From: Actinoplanes sp. NBRC 103695
Lineage (GTDB): Bacteria > Actinomycetota > Actinomycetes > Mycobacteriales > Micromonosporaceae
Assembly (NCBI RefSeq): GCF_030269485.1
Contig: NZ_BSTL01000003.1
Location: forward strand, 450,430 to 514,429
Direction: 5' to 3'
DNA: 64,000 nt
The translations under genes and the position numbers were made by a program. Under the pieces are notes generated by a model that was not told the origin of the DNA, made no database searches, and worked only from the letters and a program-made list of their open reading frames with translations. Shown here one piece after another: positions 24,725-35,441 of this stretch; the first letter of the stretch is position 1, and each line of letters starts with the position of its first letter.

Positions 24725-25798
24725 GTGAAGACAAGAGGAGTTGCAGCCGCCGTCCTGTGTGTGGCCGTAATGCTGAGCGCGTGCGGTTCCGGCAGCGGAT
24801 CCGGCGACTCGGCCGAGTCCGGCGGGCTGACATCGGTGAAGTTCGCGATGGCGTCCCCCAGCTGGAACGCCGGCTTCGCGGTCATGGCCGTCGTGGAGGC
24901 CGAGGGCTTCTACGAGGAGGAGGGTCTGAAGGTCACGACCAACCTGTTCCCGTCGGCCACCCAGGCAGCGCAGCAGGTCGCCGGCGGCGGGGCCGACCTC
25001 GGCCTCATGACGGTCGAGCCCGTGGCCATCGGGCATGACAAGGACCTGAACCTGGCCTACTTCAGCTCCTACTGGCCGAAGTGGATCTACAGCCTGCAGG
25101 TGCCGGACGGTTCGGCCGTGAAGAGCATCGCCGATCTGAAGGGCAAGAAGATCGGCGTCACCGCGGTCGCGAGCTCCGGCGCGACGTTCGCCCGGACCGC
25201 GATGAAGCTCAACGGGATGAGCGAGAACGATGCCACCCTGGTGCCGATCGGTGCCGGCGCTCAGCAGATCAACGCCATCAAGAGCGGCCAGGTCGATGCG
25301 CTGGCGCTCTGGGACATCCAGTATCAGGCCGTCAAGAACGCCGGCGTCACCCTGACGCCGCTTCCGGTCAAGGAGACGGCGGACGCGTGGGGCGGCGGCT
25401 TCGCGACGACCCGGAAGAACCTCGACGCCAAGAAGGACGTCCTGGAACGATTCGGTCGTGCGGTGGCGAAGGCGTTCGTCTTCGCCAAGGCCAACCCCGA
25501 GGCCGCGATCCGCGACCTGTGGAAGCTCCACCCGGAGACCCGCGGGTCCGACCCGGAGGAGAAGGCGCTGGCCGACGGGATCAAGGTCCTCCAGGTCCGC
25601 CTGGACGGGCAGGGCTTCGACGACAAGGCTCTGGGCCGGATCGACGAGGCCGCGTTCACCCGTTCGCTCGACTTCATGGCCTCGGCCGGACTGATCAAGA
25701 AGTTCCCGCCGAAGGATGTCTACACCGACCAGATGTTCGAGGCGGTCAACAACTTCTCCTACGACGACGTCACCAAGCGAGCAGAGAGCGCCCGCTGA
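24725..25798 (+). CDS. ABC importer substrate-binding lipoprotein (NMT1/SsuA-like)
   Basis: A 357-residue lipoprotein with lipobox LSAC (Cys near residue 19) followed by a Gly/Ser linker. The periplasmic-binding fold of the NMT1/THI5/SsuA type is clear: NAGFAVMAVVEAEGFYEEEGL, then GGGADLGLMTVEPVAIG, then LKGKKIGVTAVASSGATF. Relatives bind sulfonates, pyrimidine precursors or aromatic acids. A strong AGGAGG precedes the GTG start. The partner ATPase and permease are on the minus strand of the same island. The next gene starts immediately after the stop. Confidence 0.93.
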   Translation: MKTRGVAAAVLCVAVMLSACGSGSGSGDSAESGGLTSVKFAMASPSWNAGFAVMAVVEAEGFYEEEGLKVTTNLFPSATQAAQQVAGGGADLGLMTVEPVAIGHDKDLNLAYFSSYWPKWIYSLQVPDGSAVKSIADLKGKKIGVTAVASSGATFARTAMKLNGMSENDATLVPIGAGAQQINAIKSGQVDALALWDIQYQAVKNAGVTLTPLPVKETADAWGGGFATTRKNLDAKKDVLERFGRAVAKAFVFAKANPEAAIRDLWKLHPETRGSDPEEKALADGIKVLQVRLDGQGFDDKALGRIDEAAFTRSLDFMASAGLIKKFPPKDVYTDQMFEAVNNFSYDDVTKRAESAR

Positions 25799-26770
25799 AT
25801 GCGGCTCGGGGTCGCGCTCGACCTGAGCTCCCAGGAGCCGGTACGCCCACAGGTGGATCGCACGGTCACGATGCTCGCCCGCGCGGAGCGGCACGGTTTC
25901 GACTCCGCGTGGGTGGGGGAGAGCTATCACGCGGCCTCTCAGCCGTTCCACCTCCCGTCCGCCCTGGTGATCCTGGGACATCTGGCCGGACGGACGTCCC
26001 TGGCGCTGGGATCGGCGGTGCTGCTCCTGCGCGCGTACAGTCCGCGGAAGCTGGCCTACGAGGCCGCGCTGCTCGACCAGCTGTGCGGCGGGAAGCTCAC
26101 CCTCGGCCTCGGGCTCGGCAGCCCGGAGGTCGCCCAACGTGTCGGGCTGCCCGCGTCAGGTCCGGCCGGCGCGGCCTTCGACGCCACGCTGAAGCTGCTG
26201 CGCGCCGCCTGGTCCGCCGAGGTGGCGATCCCACCACCGCTGCAGCGCGGCGGGCCGCAGATCTTGGTGGGTGGCAAGGTGCCGGCCTCGGCCCGTCGGG
26301 CCGCGACGCTCGCCGACGGATTCTACGGCGCGACCAACTACTGCGACGACCTGTTGTTCAAGCAGTCGACTGCCTACTGGTCGTGTCGCGGCGGGAGCGG
26401 GGGAGTGGTCGCCACCACCAGGTTCTGCGTCGTCCACGAGGATGCCGCCACTGCCCGCGAGCTCGCCGCGCGCCACCTGAAGGCCGCGACCGACTACTAC
26501 ACCGCGCGGGGCTCATGGCTGGGTGCGGGCGGCCCGGCTGAGCTCGAGCTCCCGATGGTGGGCACGCCCGACGAGATCGACACCACGATCGACCGGTACG
26601 CCAGGGCGGGGGTCACGTCCGTCCAGCTTCGGGTCGCCCCGTTCGGCACGCCGCCGGAGGTCGCGCGCCACACGCTCGACCTCGTCGGGCGGCACGTCCT
26701 TCCGAACTGGCACGGCACGACGACTTCCGACGCAACTTCTCCTACGACGACAGCGGAGACGACCCGATGA
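25799..26770 (+). CDS. LLM-class flavin-dependent oxidoreductase
   Basis: A 323-residue luciferase-like monooxygenase or F420/FMN-dependent dehydrogenase. Family features are LARAERHGFDSAWVGESYH, LALGSAVLLLRAYSPRKLAYEAALLDQL and LTLGLGLGS, followed by PQILVGGK. It starts on the base after the substrate-binding gene stop and overlaps the thiolase by four bases (ATGA). In a catabolic setting it would insert oxygen or oxidise the substrate. Whether it uses FMN or F420 is not visible. Confidence 0.9.
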   Translation: MRLGVALDLSSQEPVRPQVDRTVTMLARAERHGFDSAWVGESYHAASQPFHLPSALVILGHLAGRTSLALGSAVLLLRAYSPRKLAYEAALLDQLCGGKLTLGLGLGSPEVAQRVGLPASGPAGAAFDATLKLLRAAWSAEVAIPPPLQRGGPQILVGGKVPASARRAATLADGFYGATNYCDDLLFKQSTAYWSCRGGSGGVVATTRFCVVHEDAATARELAARHLKAATDYYTARGSWLGAGGPAELELPMVGTPDEIDTTIDRYARAGVTSVQLRVAPFGTPPEVARHTLDLVGRHVLPNWHGTTTSDATSPTTTAETTR

Positions 26771-27960
26771 GCAGTTCATTCGTGTACGCGGCGGTCCGGA
26801 CCCCGTTCGGCCGGTTCAACGGAGCCCTGGCCGACACGAGGACCGACGATCTGGCCGCGACCGCGCTGAAGGGACTTCTCGACCGCTCGCCGGGCCTGGA
26901 CCCCGGCCGGGTCGACGACGTGTTCTGGGGCAACGCCAACGGCGCCGGCGAGGACAATCGCAACGTCGGCCGGATGGCCGTGCTGCTGGCGGGCATGCCC
27001 GTCTCGGTGACCGCCACCACGGTGAACCGGCTCTGCGGCTCGTCGCTGGACGCCGCCATGATGGCCTCACGCATGATCGAGGTCGACGACGCGGAGATCG
27101 CGATCGCCGGAGGCGTGGAGTCGATGACGCGGGCGCCGTGGGTCCTGCCGAAGCCGTCGCGCCGGTTCCCGGCAGGGGACGTCACCGCCGTCTCCACGAC
27201 GCTGGGCTGGCGTCTGGTGAACGAGCGGATGCCCGCCGAGTGGACGGCCTCGCTGGGCGAGTGCAACGAGCAGCTGCGGGAGAAGTTCTCGATCTCGCGC
27301 GAGCGGCAGGACGAGTTCGGCGCTCGCTCACACCGCCTCGCGGCGGAGGCGTGGGAGAAGGGCTTCTACGACGACCTCGTGGTGCCCGTCCCCGGCACCG
27401 ACCTGGCCCAGGACGAGAGCATCCGAGCCGACACCTCGCTCGTGGCGCTGGCTGGGCTGAAGCCGGCGTTCCGGCCCGACGGGACGATCACCGCCGGCAA
27501 CTGCTCACCGTTGAACGACGGCGCGAGCGCGGTCTTGCTGGGCTCGGCGAGGGCGGCCGCGACCATCGGTCGAGACCCGGTCGCGCGGATCGCCGGTCGC
27601 GGCTGGGCGGCGCTGGAGCCGCAGCAGTTCGGCTACGCCCCGGTCGAGGCCGCCAACGACGCGCTCGAGCGGGCGGGCATCACCTGGCCCGACGTCGGCG
27701 CCGTCGAGCTGAACGAGGCGTTCGCCGTTCAGTCGATCGCCTGTGTCGACGCCTGGCTCGAGCTCGGGCTGCGGCACGCCGAACTCGTCAACGCCAAGGG
27801 CGGGGCGATCGCCATCGGGCACCCCCTGGGCGCCTCGGGCGGGCGCATTCTCGGGACCCTCGCGGCGCGGCTCGTGGAGTCCGGTGAACGATGGGGCGTG
27901 GCAGCCATCTGCATCGGTGTCGGTCAAGGCCTGGCAGTCGTGCTCGAGAACGTCGCATGA
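26767..27960 (+). CDS. Thiolase, 3-oxoadipyl-CoA thiolase-like
   Basis: A 397-residue acetyl-CoA acyltransferase. The catalytic residues are intact: C90 in NRLCGSSLDA, H352 in IGHPLGASGGR and C382 in AAICIGVGQG. The GNANGAGEDNRNVGRMAVLLAG segment resembles PcaF-type thiolases of the beta-ketoadipate pathway. It cleaves a 3-oxoacyl-CoA to acetyl-CoA and a shorter acyl-CoA. Directly followed by both CoA-transferase subunits, it forms the standard module that activates and splits a 3-oxo acid. Confidence 0.92.
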   Translation: MSSSFVYAAVRTPFGRFNGALADTRTDDLAATALKGLLDRSPGLDPGRVDDVFWGNANGAGEDNRNVGRMAVLLAGMPVSVTATTVNRLCGSSLDAAMMASRMIEVDDAEIAIAGGVESMTRAPWVLPKPSRRFPAGDVTAVSTTLGWRLVNERMPAEWTASLGECNEQLREKFSISRERQDEFGARSHRLAAEAWEKGFYDDLVVPVPGTDLAQDESIRADTSLVALAGLKPAFRPDGTITAGNCSPLNDGASAVLLGSARAAATIGRDPVARIAGRGWAALEPQQFGYAPVEAANDALERAGITWPDVGAVELNEAFAVQSIACVDAWLELGLRHAELVNAKGGAIAIGHPLGASGGRILGTLAARLVESGERWGVAAICIGVGQGLAVVLENVA

Positions 27961-28619
27961 CGCTGCTCTGCACCTCTGCCGACGAAGCGGTCAGCGGCAT
28001 CGCCGACGGCTCGACGGTGCTGGTCGGCGGCTTCGGCACGGCCGGCATGCCGTTCGACCTGATCGACGCGTTGATCCGGCAGGGAGCGCGAAACCTCACC
28101 GTCGTGTCGAACAACGCGGGCAACGCGGACACCGGGCTCGCGGCGCTGCTCGCCGCCGGGCAGGTGAGCAAGATCGTGTGCTCGTTCCCCCGGCAGACGG
28201 ACTCCTGGGTCTTCGACGAGCTGTACCGCGGCGGGAAGATCGAGCTCGAGGTCGCGCCGCAGGGGAACCTGGCCGAGCGCATGCGCGCCGCCGGAGCCGG
28301 GATCGGCGGGTTCTACACCCGCACCGGAGTCGGGACCCTCCTTGCGGAGGGAAAGGAGACCCGCGAGATCGACGGCCGGACGTACGTCCTCGAGCTGCCC
28401 ATCGCCGCCGACGTCGCGCTCATCAGCGCCCACACCGCGGACACCCTCGGGAACCTCGTCTACCGCAAGACGGCACGCAACTTCGCTCCCGTCATGGCGA
28501 CGGCCGCGGCGACCACCGTCGTGCAGGTGCGGCACGTCGTCGAGCCGGGAGCGCTGGATCCTGAAGCCGTGGTCACCCCAGGCATCTACGTCGACCGGAT
28601 CGTGCGGGTGCCGTCATGA
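27957..28619 (+). CDS. 3-oxoacid CoA-transferase subunit A
   Basis: A 220-residue alpha subunit of a type I CoA-transferase, beginning with the CoA-binding GSTVLVGGFGTAGMPFDLID and containing GGFYTRTGVGT. The ATG at 27957 overlaps the thiolase stop (ATGA). With subunit B it transfers CoA from succinyl-CoA (or another donor) to a 3-oxo acid, making the substrate of the adjacent thiolase. PcaI, ScoA or AtoD-like specificity cannot be separated by eye. Confidence 0.92.
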   Translation: MTLLCTSADEAVSGIADGSTVLVGGFGTAGMPFDLIDALIRQGARNLTVVSNNAGNADTGLAALLAAGQVSKIVCSFPRQTDSWVFDELYRGGKIELEVAPQGNLAERMRAAGAGIGGFYTRTGVGTLLAEGKETREIDGRTYVLELPIAADVALISAHTADTLGNLVYRKTARNFAPVMATAAATTVVQVRHVVEPGALDPEAVVTPGIYVDRIVRVPS

Positions 28620-29294
28620 GCGTGGTGTCTCCGAGCATCGTCGAGCACACCGACCGCGGCCCGCTCGGACGGGACGAGATGGCCCGGGTGCTCGCGGGCG
28701 ACATTCCCCCAGGGGCGTACGTCAACCTGGGCATAGGTCAGCCCACGACCGTCGCCGACCACCTCCCCCCGGAGTCCGGGGTCATCCTCCACACCGAGAA
28801 CGGCATGCTCGGCATGGGGCCGGCGGCGACGGGCGGCGCGATCGATCCCGACCTGATCAATGCCGGCAAGTTCCCGGTGACCGAGCTGCCCGGCGCTTCC
28901 TACTTCCACCACGCCGACTCGTTCGCCATGATGCGAGGCGGCCACCTCGACCTGTGCGTGCTCGGCGCGTACCAGGTCTCGGCATCGGGGGATCTCGCCA
29001 ACTGGCACACCGGCGAGCCCGATGCGATCCCGGCGGTCGGCGGGGCGATGGACCTCGCCGTGGGCGCCAAGCAGGTCTTCGTGATGATGTCGCTGTTCAC
29101 CAGGACCGGCGAGCCGAAGCTCGTCAAGGAATGCACCTATCCGCTCACCGCTCTGCGGTGCGTGGACCGGATCTATACCGACGTCGCCACGTTCGAGATC
29201 ACCGGGAATCAGGTCGTCGTCCGGGAGACGTGGGGGATCTCGTTCTCCGAGCTCTGCTCGCGCGTCGACGTCCCGCTGGAGGTTGGGGAGCGCC

Positions 29295-29305
<11 letters not shown>
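28616..29305 (+). CDS. 3-oxoacid CoA-transferase subunit B
   Basis: A 229-residue beta subunit. The glutamate that forms the covalent thioester is E61 in HTENGMLGMGP. Other conserved parts are VNLGIGQPTTVADHL and GGHLDLCVLGAYQVS. It overlaps subunit A by four bases and its own end overlaps the aldehyde dehydrogenase start, so the whole thiolase-transferase-dehydrogenase block is translationally coupled. Confidence 0.92.
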
Positions 29306-30722
<1,417 letters not shown>

Positions 30723-30735
30723 ACGAGAGGACGAC

Positions 30736-31362
30736 ATGGTGAACCCTGACCACAGCGAGCGGCTGGCAGTCCTCCTGGACCGCGAGGAGCTCTTCGACCT
30801 GGTGAGGCGGGAACGTTTCGCCCGCGACCAGCGACTCTTCGACGTGATGCGTGACTGCTTCCACGACGACGCGTACGTCCGGACCACATGGTACGACGGA
30901 CGCGGCGGCGAGGCGTACGTCGAGGCGACGAAGACGTGGATGGGGCGGACCGGGAACAGCAAGCACTGGGTCTTTCCCGCCTACGCGCGGGTCGAGGGCG
31001 ACCGGGCGACCGTCGAGAGCCCGGCGAAGATCTTCAACCGGACCACGGCAGAGGGAGTGGAGGTCGACTTCCACGCCTACTGCCGGTTCTTCTCACGTGT
31101 CGTCCGGGACGAAGGACGGTGGAGGCTGATGAGCTTCGAGGTCCTGCTGGAGCGCGACGAGCTGCGCCCCGTCCACGCGGGTGAGACGCTCCCGGTGGAC
31201 GTGGCTCAGCTCGCTGGGCTTCGGCCGTCCTACCGGTTCCTCACCTGGATCCAGTCGACCCGCGGCGTGACGGTGAGTCAGGATCTGCTCGGCGACGACC
31301 GGCCGGCCGAACTCGACGCGTTCCACCAGGGCGAGACCGCCTGGCTCGCGGGCACGGGTTAG
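30736..31362 (+). CDS. NTF2/SnoaL-like protein
   Basis: A 208-residue protein with a cone-shaped NTF2-like fold: helical start (LVRRERFARDQRLFDVMRDCF), then HDDAYVRTTWYDGRG, and a beta-sheet core ending FFSRVVRDEGRWRLMSFEV. The last 60 residues go beyond the fold. Such proteins act as isomerases, dehydratases or the small subunits of ring-hydroxylating dioxygenases. No large subunit is present here. GAGAGGAC precedes the ATG, 13 bases after the aldehyde dehydrogenase. It is the last gene of the plus-strand operon. Confidence 0.8.
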   Translation: MVNPDHSERLAVLLDREELFDLVRRERFARDQRLFDVMRDCFHDDAYVRTTWYDGRGGEAYVEATKTWMGRTGNSKHWVFPAYARVEGDRATVESPAKIFNRTTAEGVEVDFHAYCRFFSRVVRDEGRWRLMSFEVLLERDELRPVHAGETLPVDVAQLAGLRPSYRFLTWIQSTRGVTVSQDLLGDDRPAELDAFHQGETAWLAGTG

Positions 31363-31556
31363 CGCCGACCGGGAAACCCGCTGGGGTACGCCTGCGCGTT
31401 CCTCCTCGTTCCCTGGCGCTGGGCTACACCTGCCTCGGCACCAGTTCGAGACAACACCACAGGTCCGATGTTCCTGACCGCCCACGCCGTCCCGCTCATC
31501 AGCCCGGCGTGGGCGATCAGGGCATGCTTCGCACACGAGGACGGCGGCCAGCCCAA

Positions 31557-32498
31557 TCATGTGCTCGAGCGGTCACTGATGCAGTGATGTCCCGCTCTGC
31601 GGGGTTTGTTGTTCGGTGGGGAGTCAGACAGCCCGACGGGCAGTGCTGCCGGCGAGGACGTGTCGACCAGCCGGGCGAGCAGCTGGAGGCGTTCACTGTC
31701 GGCGCTGTCGTCCTCGGCGGTGTAGGCGACGATCATCGGTCCGGGTGACACGCCGGGTAGCCGGTAGGCGTCCCAGTCCAGGGCGAGATCGCCGACGAGC
31801 GGGTGCACGACGCGCATCCGGCCGCGGGTGGTCTCCTCGATGTCGTGACGGCCCCAGAGCGTACGGAATTCGGCGCTGTGCACCGCGAGCTCACCGACCA
31901 GTTCCAGGGCTTGTGGATGGCTGGGGTCGGCAGCCACCGCGGTGCGCAGCATCGCGGTCAGTTCGCCGACGGTGGCCGCACGGTCGGGACAGGTCAGGTC
32001 GGCGCCGGGCTGCAGTAGTAGCCACAACATGTTCCGGGCCGGCCGTGGTAGTGCGGTGAGCTCGCCCAGCAGGGCACCGGCCAGCGGGTTCCAGGCGAGC
32101 AGGTCGAGGTGCTGGCCCACCACCATCGCCGGTGCGGTCATCGTGCGCAGCAGCCGCAGCGTGGTGGGCGGAACCACCTCGGGTACGCGCGGCCGGCGGC
32201 GGCGAACGGGCGTGCGCGCGGCGGCGGCGAGGGTATGCAGGTGCCGGCTTTCTTCCGCGGAGAAGGCCAAGGCCCGTGCGAGGGCGTCGAGGACCTGCCC
32301 GGACGGCCGCACGTCGCGGCCCTGCTCCATCCGCTGGTAGTAGTCGGAGCTGACTCCGGCCAGCAGGGCGATCTCCTCACGCCGCAGTCCCGGAACCCGC
32401 CGGCGCGGTCCTGGCTCCAGTCCGACGTCCTGCGGTCGTATCCGGGTCCGCCTGGCCTTCAGGAACTCCGCGAGCTCGCGGCGGGGGTCGTCGTCCAT
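31557..32498 (-). CDS. XRE-type transcriptional regulator with MmyB-like ligand domain
   Basis: A 313-residue regulator. The helix-turn-helix is at about residues 8-75 (GLRREEIALLAGVSSDYYQRMEQGRD), followed by a domain of the MmyB type (LAWNPLAGALLGELTAL; VHPLVGDLALDWDAYRLPG). Such proteins bind fatty acids or other small hydrophobic molecules and usually repress a divergent dehydrogenase gene. That is exactly the layout here: the frameshifted oxidoreductase begins 133 bases away on the other strand. I start at ATG 32498 because the upstream extension has no family resemblance. Confidence 0.9.
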   Translation of the reverse strand: MDDDPRRELAEFLKARRTRIRPQDVGLEPGPRRRVPGLRREEIALLAGVSSDYYQRMEQGRDVRPSGQVLDALARALAFSAEESRHLHTLAAAARTPVRRRRPRVPEVVPPTTLRLLRTMTAPAMVVGQHLDLLAWNPLAGALLGELTALPRPARNMLWLLLQPGADLTCPDRAATVGELTAMLRTAVAADPSHPQALELVGELAVHSAEFRTLWGRHDIEETTRGRMRVVHPLVGDLALDWDAYRLPGVSPGPMIVAYTAEDDSADSERLQLLARLVDTSSPAALPVGLSDSPPNNKPRRAGHHCISDRSST

Positions 32499-32631
32499 GC
32501 CGCCCAGTATGCGTCCGGGCGCCGGTCGCAAGGTGGGTCCGGTTGTCCCAGGAAAGACCGGTCGACCATGATCGCGGTGCGGCCCTGCAAGGTCGGTGCG
32601 GCAGACGTTGACGACCGAGAGGACCAGAATC

Positions 32632-33599
32632 ATGAAGGCCGCCCAGATCTTTTCGTACGGAGCCCCGGACGTGTGCTCGGTGGTCGAGGTCGAGCGGCCC
32701 GAGCCGGGACCAGGTCAGGTCTTGGTCGCTGTCGCGGCGTCCAGCGTGAACGGGCATGACGCGCTGATCCGCTCGGGGGCCATGAAGATCGTCTCGGGTC
32801 GCCGGTTTCCGATCGGTGTCGGTCTGGACTTCGCCGGCTCTGTCGCCGCGGTCGGTTCGGGCGTCGAGGGCGTCCGGACCGGCGAGCCGGTGTGGGGCAC
32901 CGTGCATCCGAGGGCGAAACACTCGGTCGCCGGCGCCGCCGAGTTCGTCGTCGTCCCGGCGGACCGTGTCGCGCCCGTACCCGCCGGGTTGTCAGCGGTG
33001 CAGGCCGCGGCGCTGATCGTTCCCGGGATCACCGCCTTGGCCGCGCTCCGCCGCGCCACCGGCCTGAGAGCGGGCGAAAGCGTGTTGATCCGTGGCGCGG
33101 CAGGCGGCGTCGGCACGGCCGCCGTCCAACTCGCACACGCGTTCGGCGGCCGGGTGACCGCTCTGGCCCGGAGCGGGCACGCCGTAGCGCTCACCAGCCT
33201 GGGCGCCGAACGCGTCCTGGACTACCGGGAGACGACGCCGGACAGGATCGGTTCATTCGATGTCATCGTCGACACCGTCGGGACTGAGTGACTCGCTATC
33301 GCCGCCGGCTCACCGCAGGCGGCCGGATGGTCACCGTGGGTCTGTCCGGCCCTGCCATCGCCGCTATCGCCGCGTCCGCCGTCTACGGTTCCCGCCGCAT
33401 CCGTACCTTCAGCGCCGATCCCCGGACCGCCCAGCTCACCGAGCTCGCCGAGCAGGTCGCGTCCGGAGCCGTGGTTCCGGTGATCGACGGCGTGTACTCG
33501 CTGGACGACATCGCCTCGGCGCACCGCGCCTTCGACAAGGGCGGCGCCTTGGGCAGGCAGGTGGTGAAGATCGCGGACATCGGCTCCACCGATCAGTGA
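32632..33599 (+). pseudogene. NADP-dependent zinc-type alcohol dehydrogenase/quinone oxidoreductase, frameshifted
   Basis: A medium-chain dehydrogenase of about 320 residues broken into two frames. The first part (32632-33291) has MKAAQIFSYGAPDVCSVVEV, ASSVNGHDALIRSG and the nucleotide-binding GAAGGVGTAAVQLA, and stops at SFDVIVDTVGTE. The second part (from about 33290, next frame) continues RYRRRLTAGGRMVTVGLSG and ends normally with HRAFDKGGALGRQVVKI. Adding one base after GAG at 33288 (GAG-CTG-ACT) would restore ...GTELTRYRRRL. So this is a one-base deletion, either a true pseudogene or a sequencing error. It is probably the target of the divergent XRE regulator. Confidence 0.85.
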
Positions 33600-33782
33600 G
33601 CGCATCAGCGGCGAACGGGACGAGTCGCTCGCGCGGACGACCACGGGAACATTCCGCAGCTACCGTCGGGATCACGACGACAGACCGGGACTTGCAGCAG
33701 ACCTGGGCCGGGCGAGACGGCTGCGACACAATCAAGACGTCGATCGGACCGGGTCTCGACGCGGATGCCGGACGGTCGGGGC

Positions 33783-34967
33783 ATGGTGAATGTGCACACG
33801 CCCGATGTGGCCGCGCTGGATGGTCTGCGGGGTGCGGCCATCGCCGGTGTCCTGATGTTCCACACCGGGAACCTCGCCGGTGGGTTCCTCGGGGTCGACC
33901 TTTTCTTCGCGCTTTCCGGATACCTGATCACCGGTCTGCTGCTGCGCGAGGTCCGATCGACCGGCGGTGTGTCCCTGAGATCCTTCTGGGTCCGGCGAAT
34001 CCGCCGGTTGCTGCCCGCGCTCGCGCTCGTGCTCGGGTGTGTCAGTGTGCTGGTGTGGGCGCTGTTGCCGGACGATCTGGTGCGCTCGACGTTCGCCGAC
34101 GGGCCGTGGGTGCTGGCGAACCTGATCAACTGGCATCTGCTCGCCGACTCGGCCGGGTATTGGGACCGGTTCGGTGCCGCCCGGGTGTTCGAACACCTGT
34201 GGAGTATCGCGGTCGAGGAGCAGTTCTATCTGGCGTGGCCGGTGGTCGTACTGCTCATCGCGCGTCGGGGGCGGCACGCGGATGGTTGGGTCGCGGTGGT
34301 CGCTCTGCTGCTGTCGGGGGTGTCGGCGACGCTGATGGCCGTGCTGGTCGATCCGGCGGATCCGAGCCGGGTCTACACCGGCACCGATACCCGGGCGTTC
34401 TCGTTGCTGCTGGGCGCCTTCGTCGCCACCGCGCCGGTGCGGTCCTGGCTGGGCCGGGTGATGGCCGGGCGGTGGGCGGAGGCGGGTGGGCTTTTGGTGG
34501 TCGCCGGGATCGGCACGATCTGGGTGCTGGCCGACGGTGCGAGTTCGGCGTGGCTGTTCACCGGCGGGCTCCTCGCGCATTCGCTGGCGTCCGCGGCGTT
34601 GATCGGGCTCTGCGGCTGCCGGCCGTCGTCGGTGATCGCGCGGATCCTCGCGGTGTGGCCGCTGCGGTGGCTCGGACAGCTCTCCTACAGCCTGTACCTG
34701 TGGCACTGGCCGGTGATCCTGTTCCTGTCTCCGCAGCGGACCGGGCTCGGCGGCTGGGCTTGGACCGTCCTCGTCTGCGTGGTGTCGGCCGTTCTGGCGA
34801 CGCTGTCGAAGTATCTGGTCGAGGACCCGATCCGGTTCCGTGCCGGATGGGCGCGGGGGCGGCGGGGTGTGCTGGCGGTCGTCGCGTCGGCGGCCACGCT
34901 GCTGCTGCTCTGGACGGCGTTGCCCGCACCGCCGGCGCCGGCCATCGACGTCACCGAACTCGGCTGA
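33783..34967 (+). CDS. Acyltransferase-3 family membrane protein (OafA-like)
   Basis: A 394-residue integral membrane acyltransferase with about ten helices. Typical motifs are ALDGLRGAAIAGVLMFH, GGFLGVDLFFALSGYLITGLL, the FWVRRIRRLLPAL arginine loop, and LWSIAVEEQFYLAWPV. These enzymes transfer acetyl or other acyl groups to cell-surface sugars or natural products. It lacks the C-terminal SGNH domain found in many relatives; a separate SGNH lipoprotein is encoded 2.7 kb away. ATG 33783 or ATG 33765 is the start. Confidence 0.92.
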   Translation: MVNVHTPDVAALDGLRGAAIAGVLMFHTGNLAGGFLGVDLFFALSGYLITGLLLREVRSTGGVSLRSFWVRRIRRLLPALALVLGCVSVLVWALLPDDLVRSTFADGPWVLANLINWHLLADSAGYWDRFGAARVFEHLWSIAVEEQFYLAWPVVVLLIARRGRHADGWVAVVALLLSGVSATLMAVLVDPADPSRVYTGTDTRAFSLLLGAFVATAPVRSWLGRVMAGRWAEAGGLLVVAGIGTIWVLADGASSAWLFTGGLLAHSLASAALIGLCGCRPSSVIARILAVWPLRWLGQLSYSLYLWHWPVILFLSPQRTGLGGWAWTVLVCVVSAVLATLSKYLVEDPIRFRAGWARGRRGVLAVVASAATLLLLWTALPAPPAPAIDVTELG

Positions 34968-35441
34968 TCAGCCGATCACCGGGCATGTGCGGGCGCGATC
35001 CGCGCCGGGCTCGGCCACGGTGAAGATGATCCGGACGGTGCTGTGCAGGGATCCTCCGCTCTGCACATGGGCGGCGATCGCGGTGCACACGATCTGGTCG
35101 ATGCCCCGCGCGGTCACGTCACGGCCGGCCAGCGGCACCCGCAGCTCGATGACGTCACCGGCGACGATGACGCCGACCCGGGTCACGCCCACGTCCGCGA
35201 TCTCGGTGCGCCGCTGCGGGGTTCCGGAGCTGGCCAGCAGCAGCGACAACGCGTCGGAGATCGTGCCGAGGCGGTCGGTGTCGTGCTGCTGCGCCACCAG
35301 CGCACCCGTGCCGTCGACGAAGTACAGCGTCATGCCGGGCGCCACGCCGGTCGGGGCGTCGCCGCCGTCGGTCACGCCGGTCGGTTCGATGCCGCACCCC
35401 GCGAGCAGCAGCACCGCGATGATCCATCCGGGCCGTCTCAT
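34968..35441 (-). CDS. GerMN-like lipoprotein
   Basis: A 157-residue lipoprotein with lipobox LLAGC (Cys near residue 16). The remainder resembles a GerMN/LpqB-type domain (MTLYFVDGTGALVAQQ, ISDALSLLLASSGTPQRRTEI). It is overlapped by the histidine kinase gene upstream, so it belongs to the two-component operon. Surface lipoproteins in such operons often modulate the kinase. The start of the protein lies four bases inside the kinase stop. Confidence 0.85.
   Translation of the reverse strand: MRRPGWIIAVLLLAGCGIEPTGVTDGGDAPTGVAPGMTLYFVDGTGALVAQQHDTDRLGTISDALSLLLASSGTPQRRTEIADVGVTRVGVIVAGDVIELRVPLAGRDVTARGIDQIVCTAIAAHVQSGGSLHSTVRIIFTVAEPGADRARTCPVIG

Noticed and set aside
31363..31556. Possible tRNA or attachment site after the catabolic island
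   Set aside because: A TTCGAG-like string suggested a T-arm, but no acceptor or anticodon stem can be formed. The stretch holds nothing I can name.
32015..32345. Further GTAGTAG sequences as extra copies of the dyad
   Set aside because: They lie inside the XRE regulator gene, lack the opposite arm and the conserved flanks.
33270..33300. Programmed frameshift in the oxidoreductase gene
   Set aside because: There is no slippery heptamer or downstream structure, and this enzyme family is never known to need one; a simple deletion explains it.
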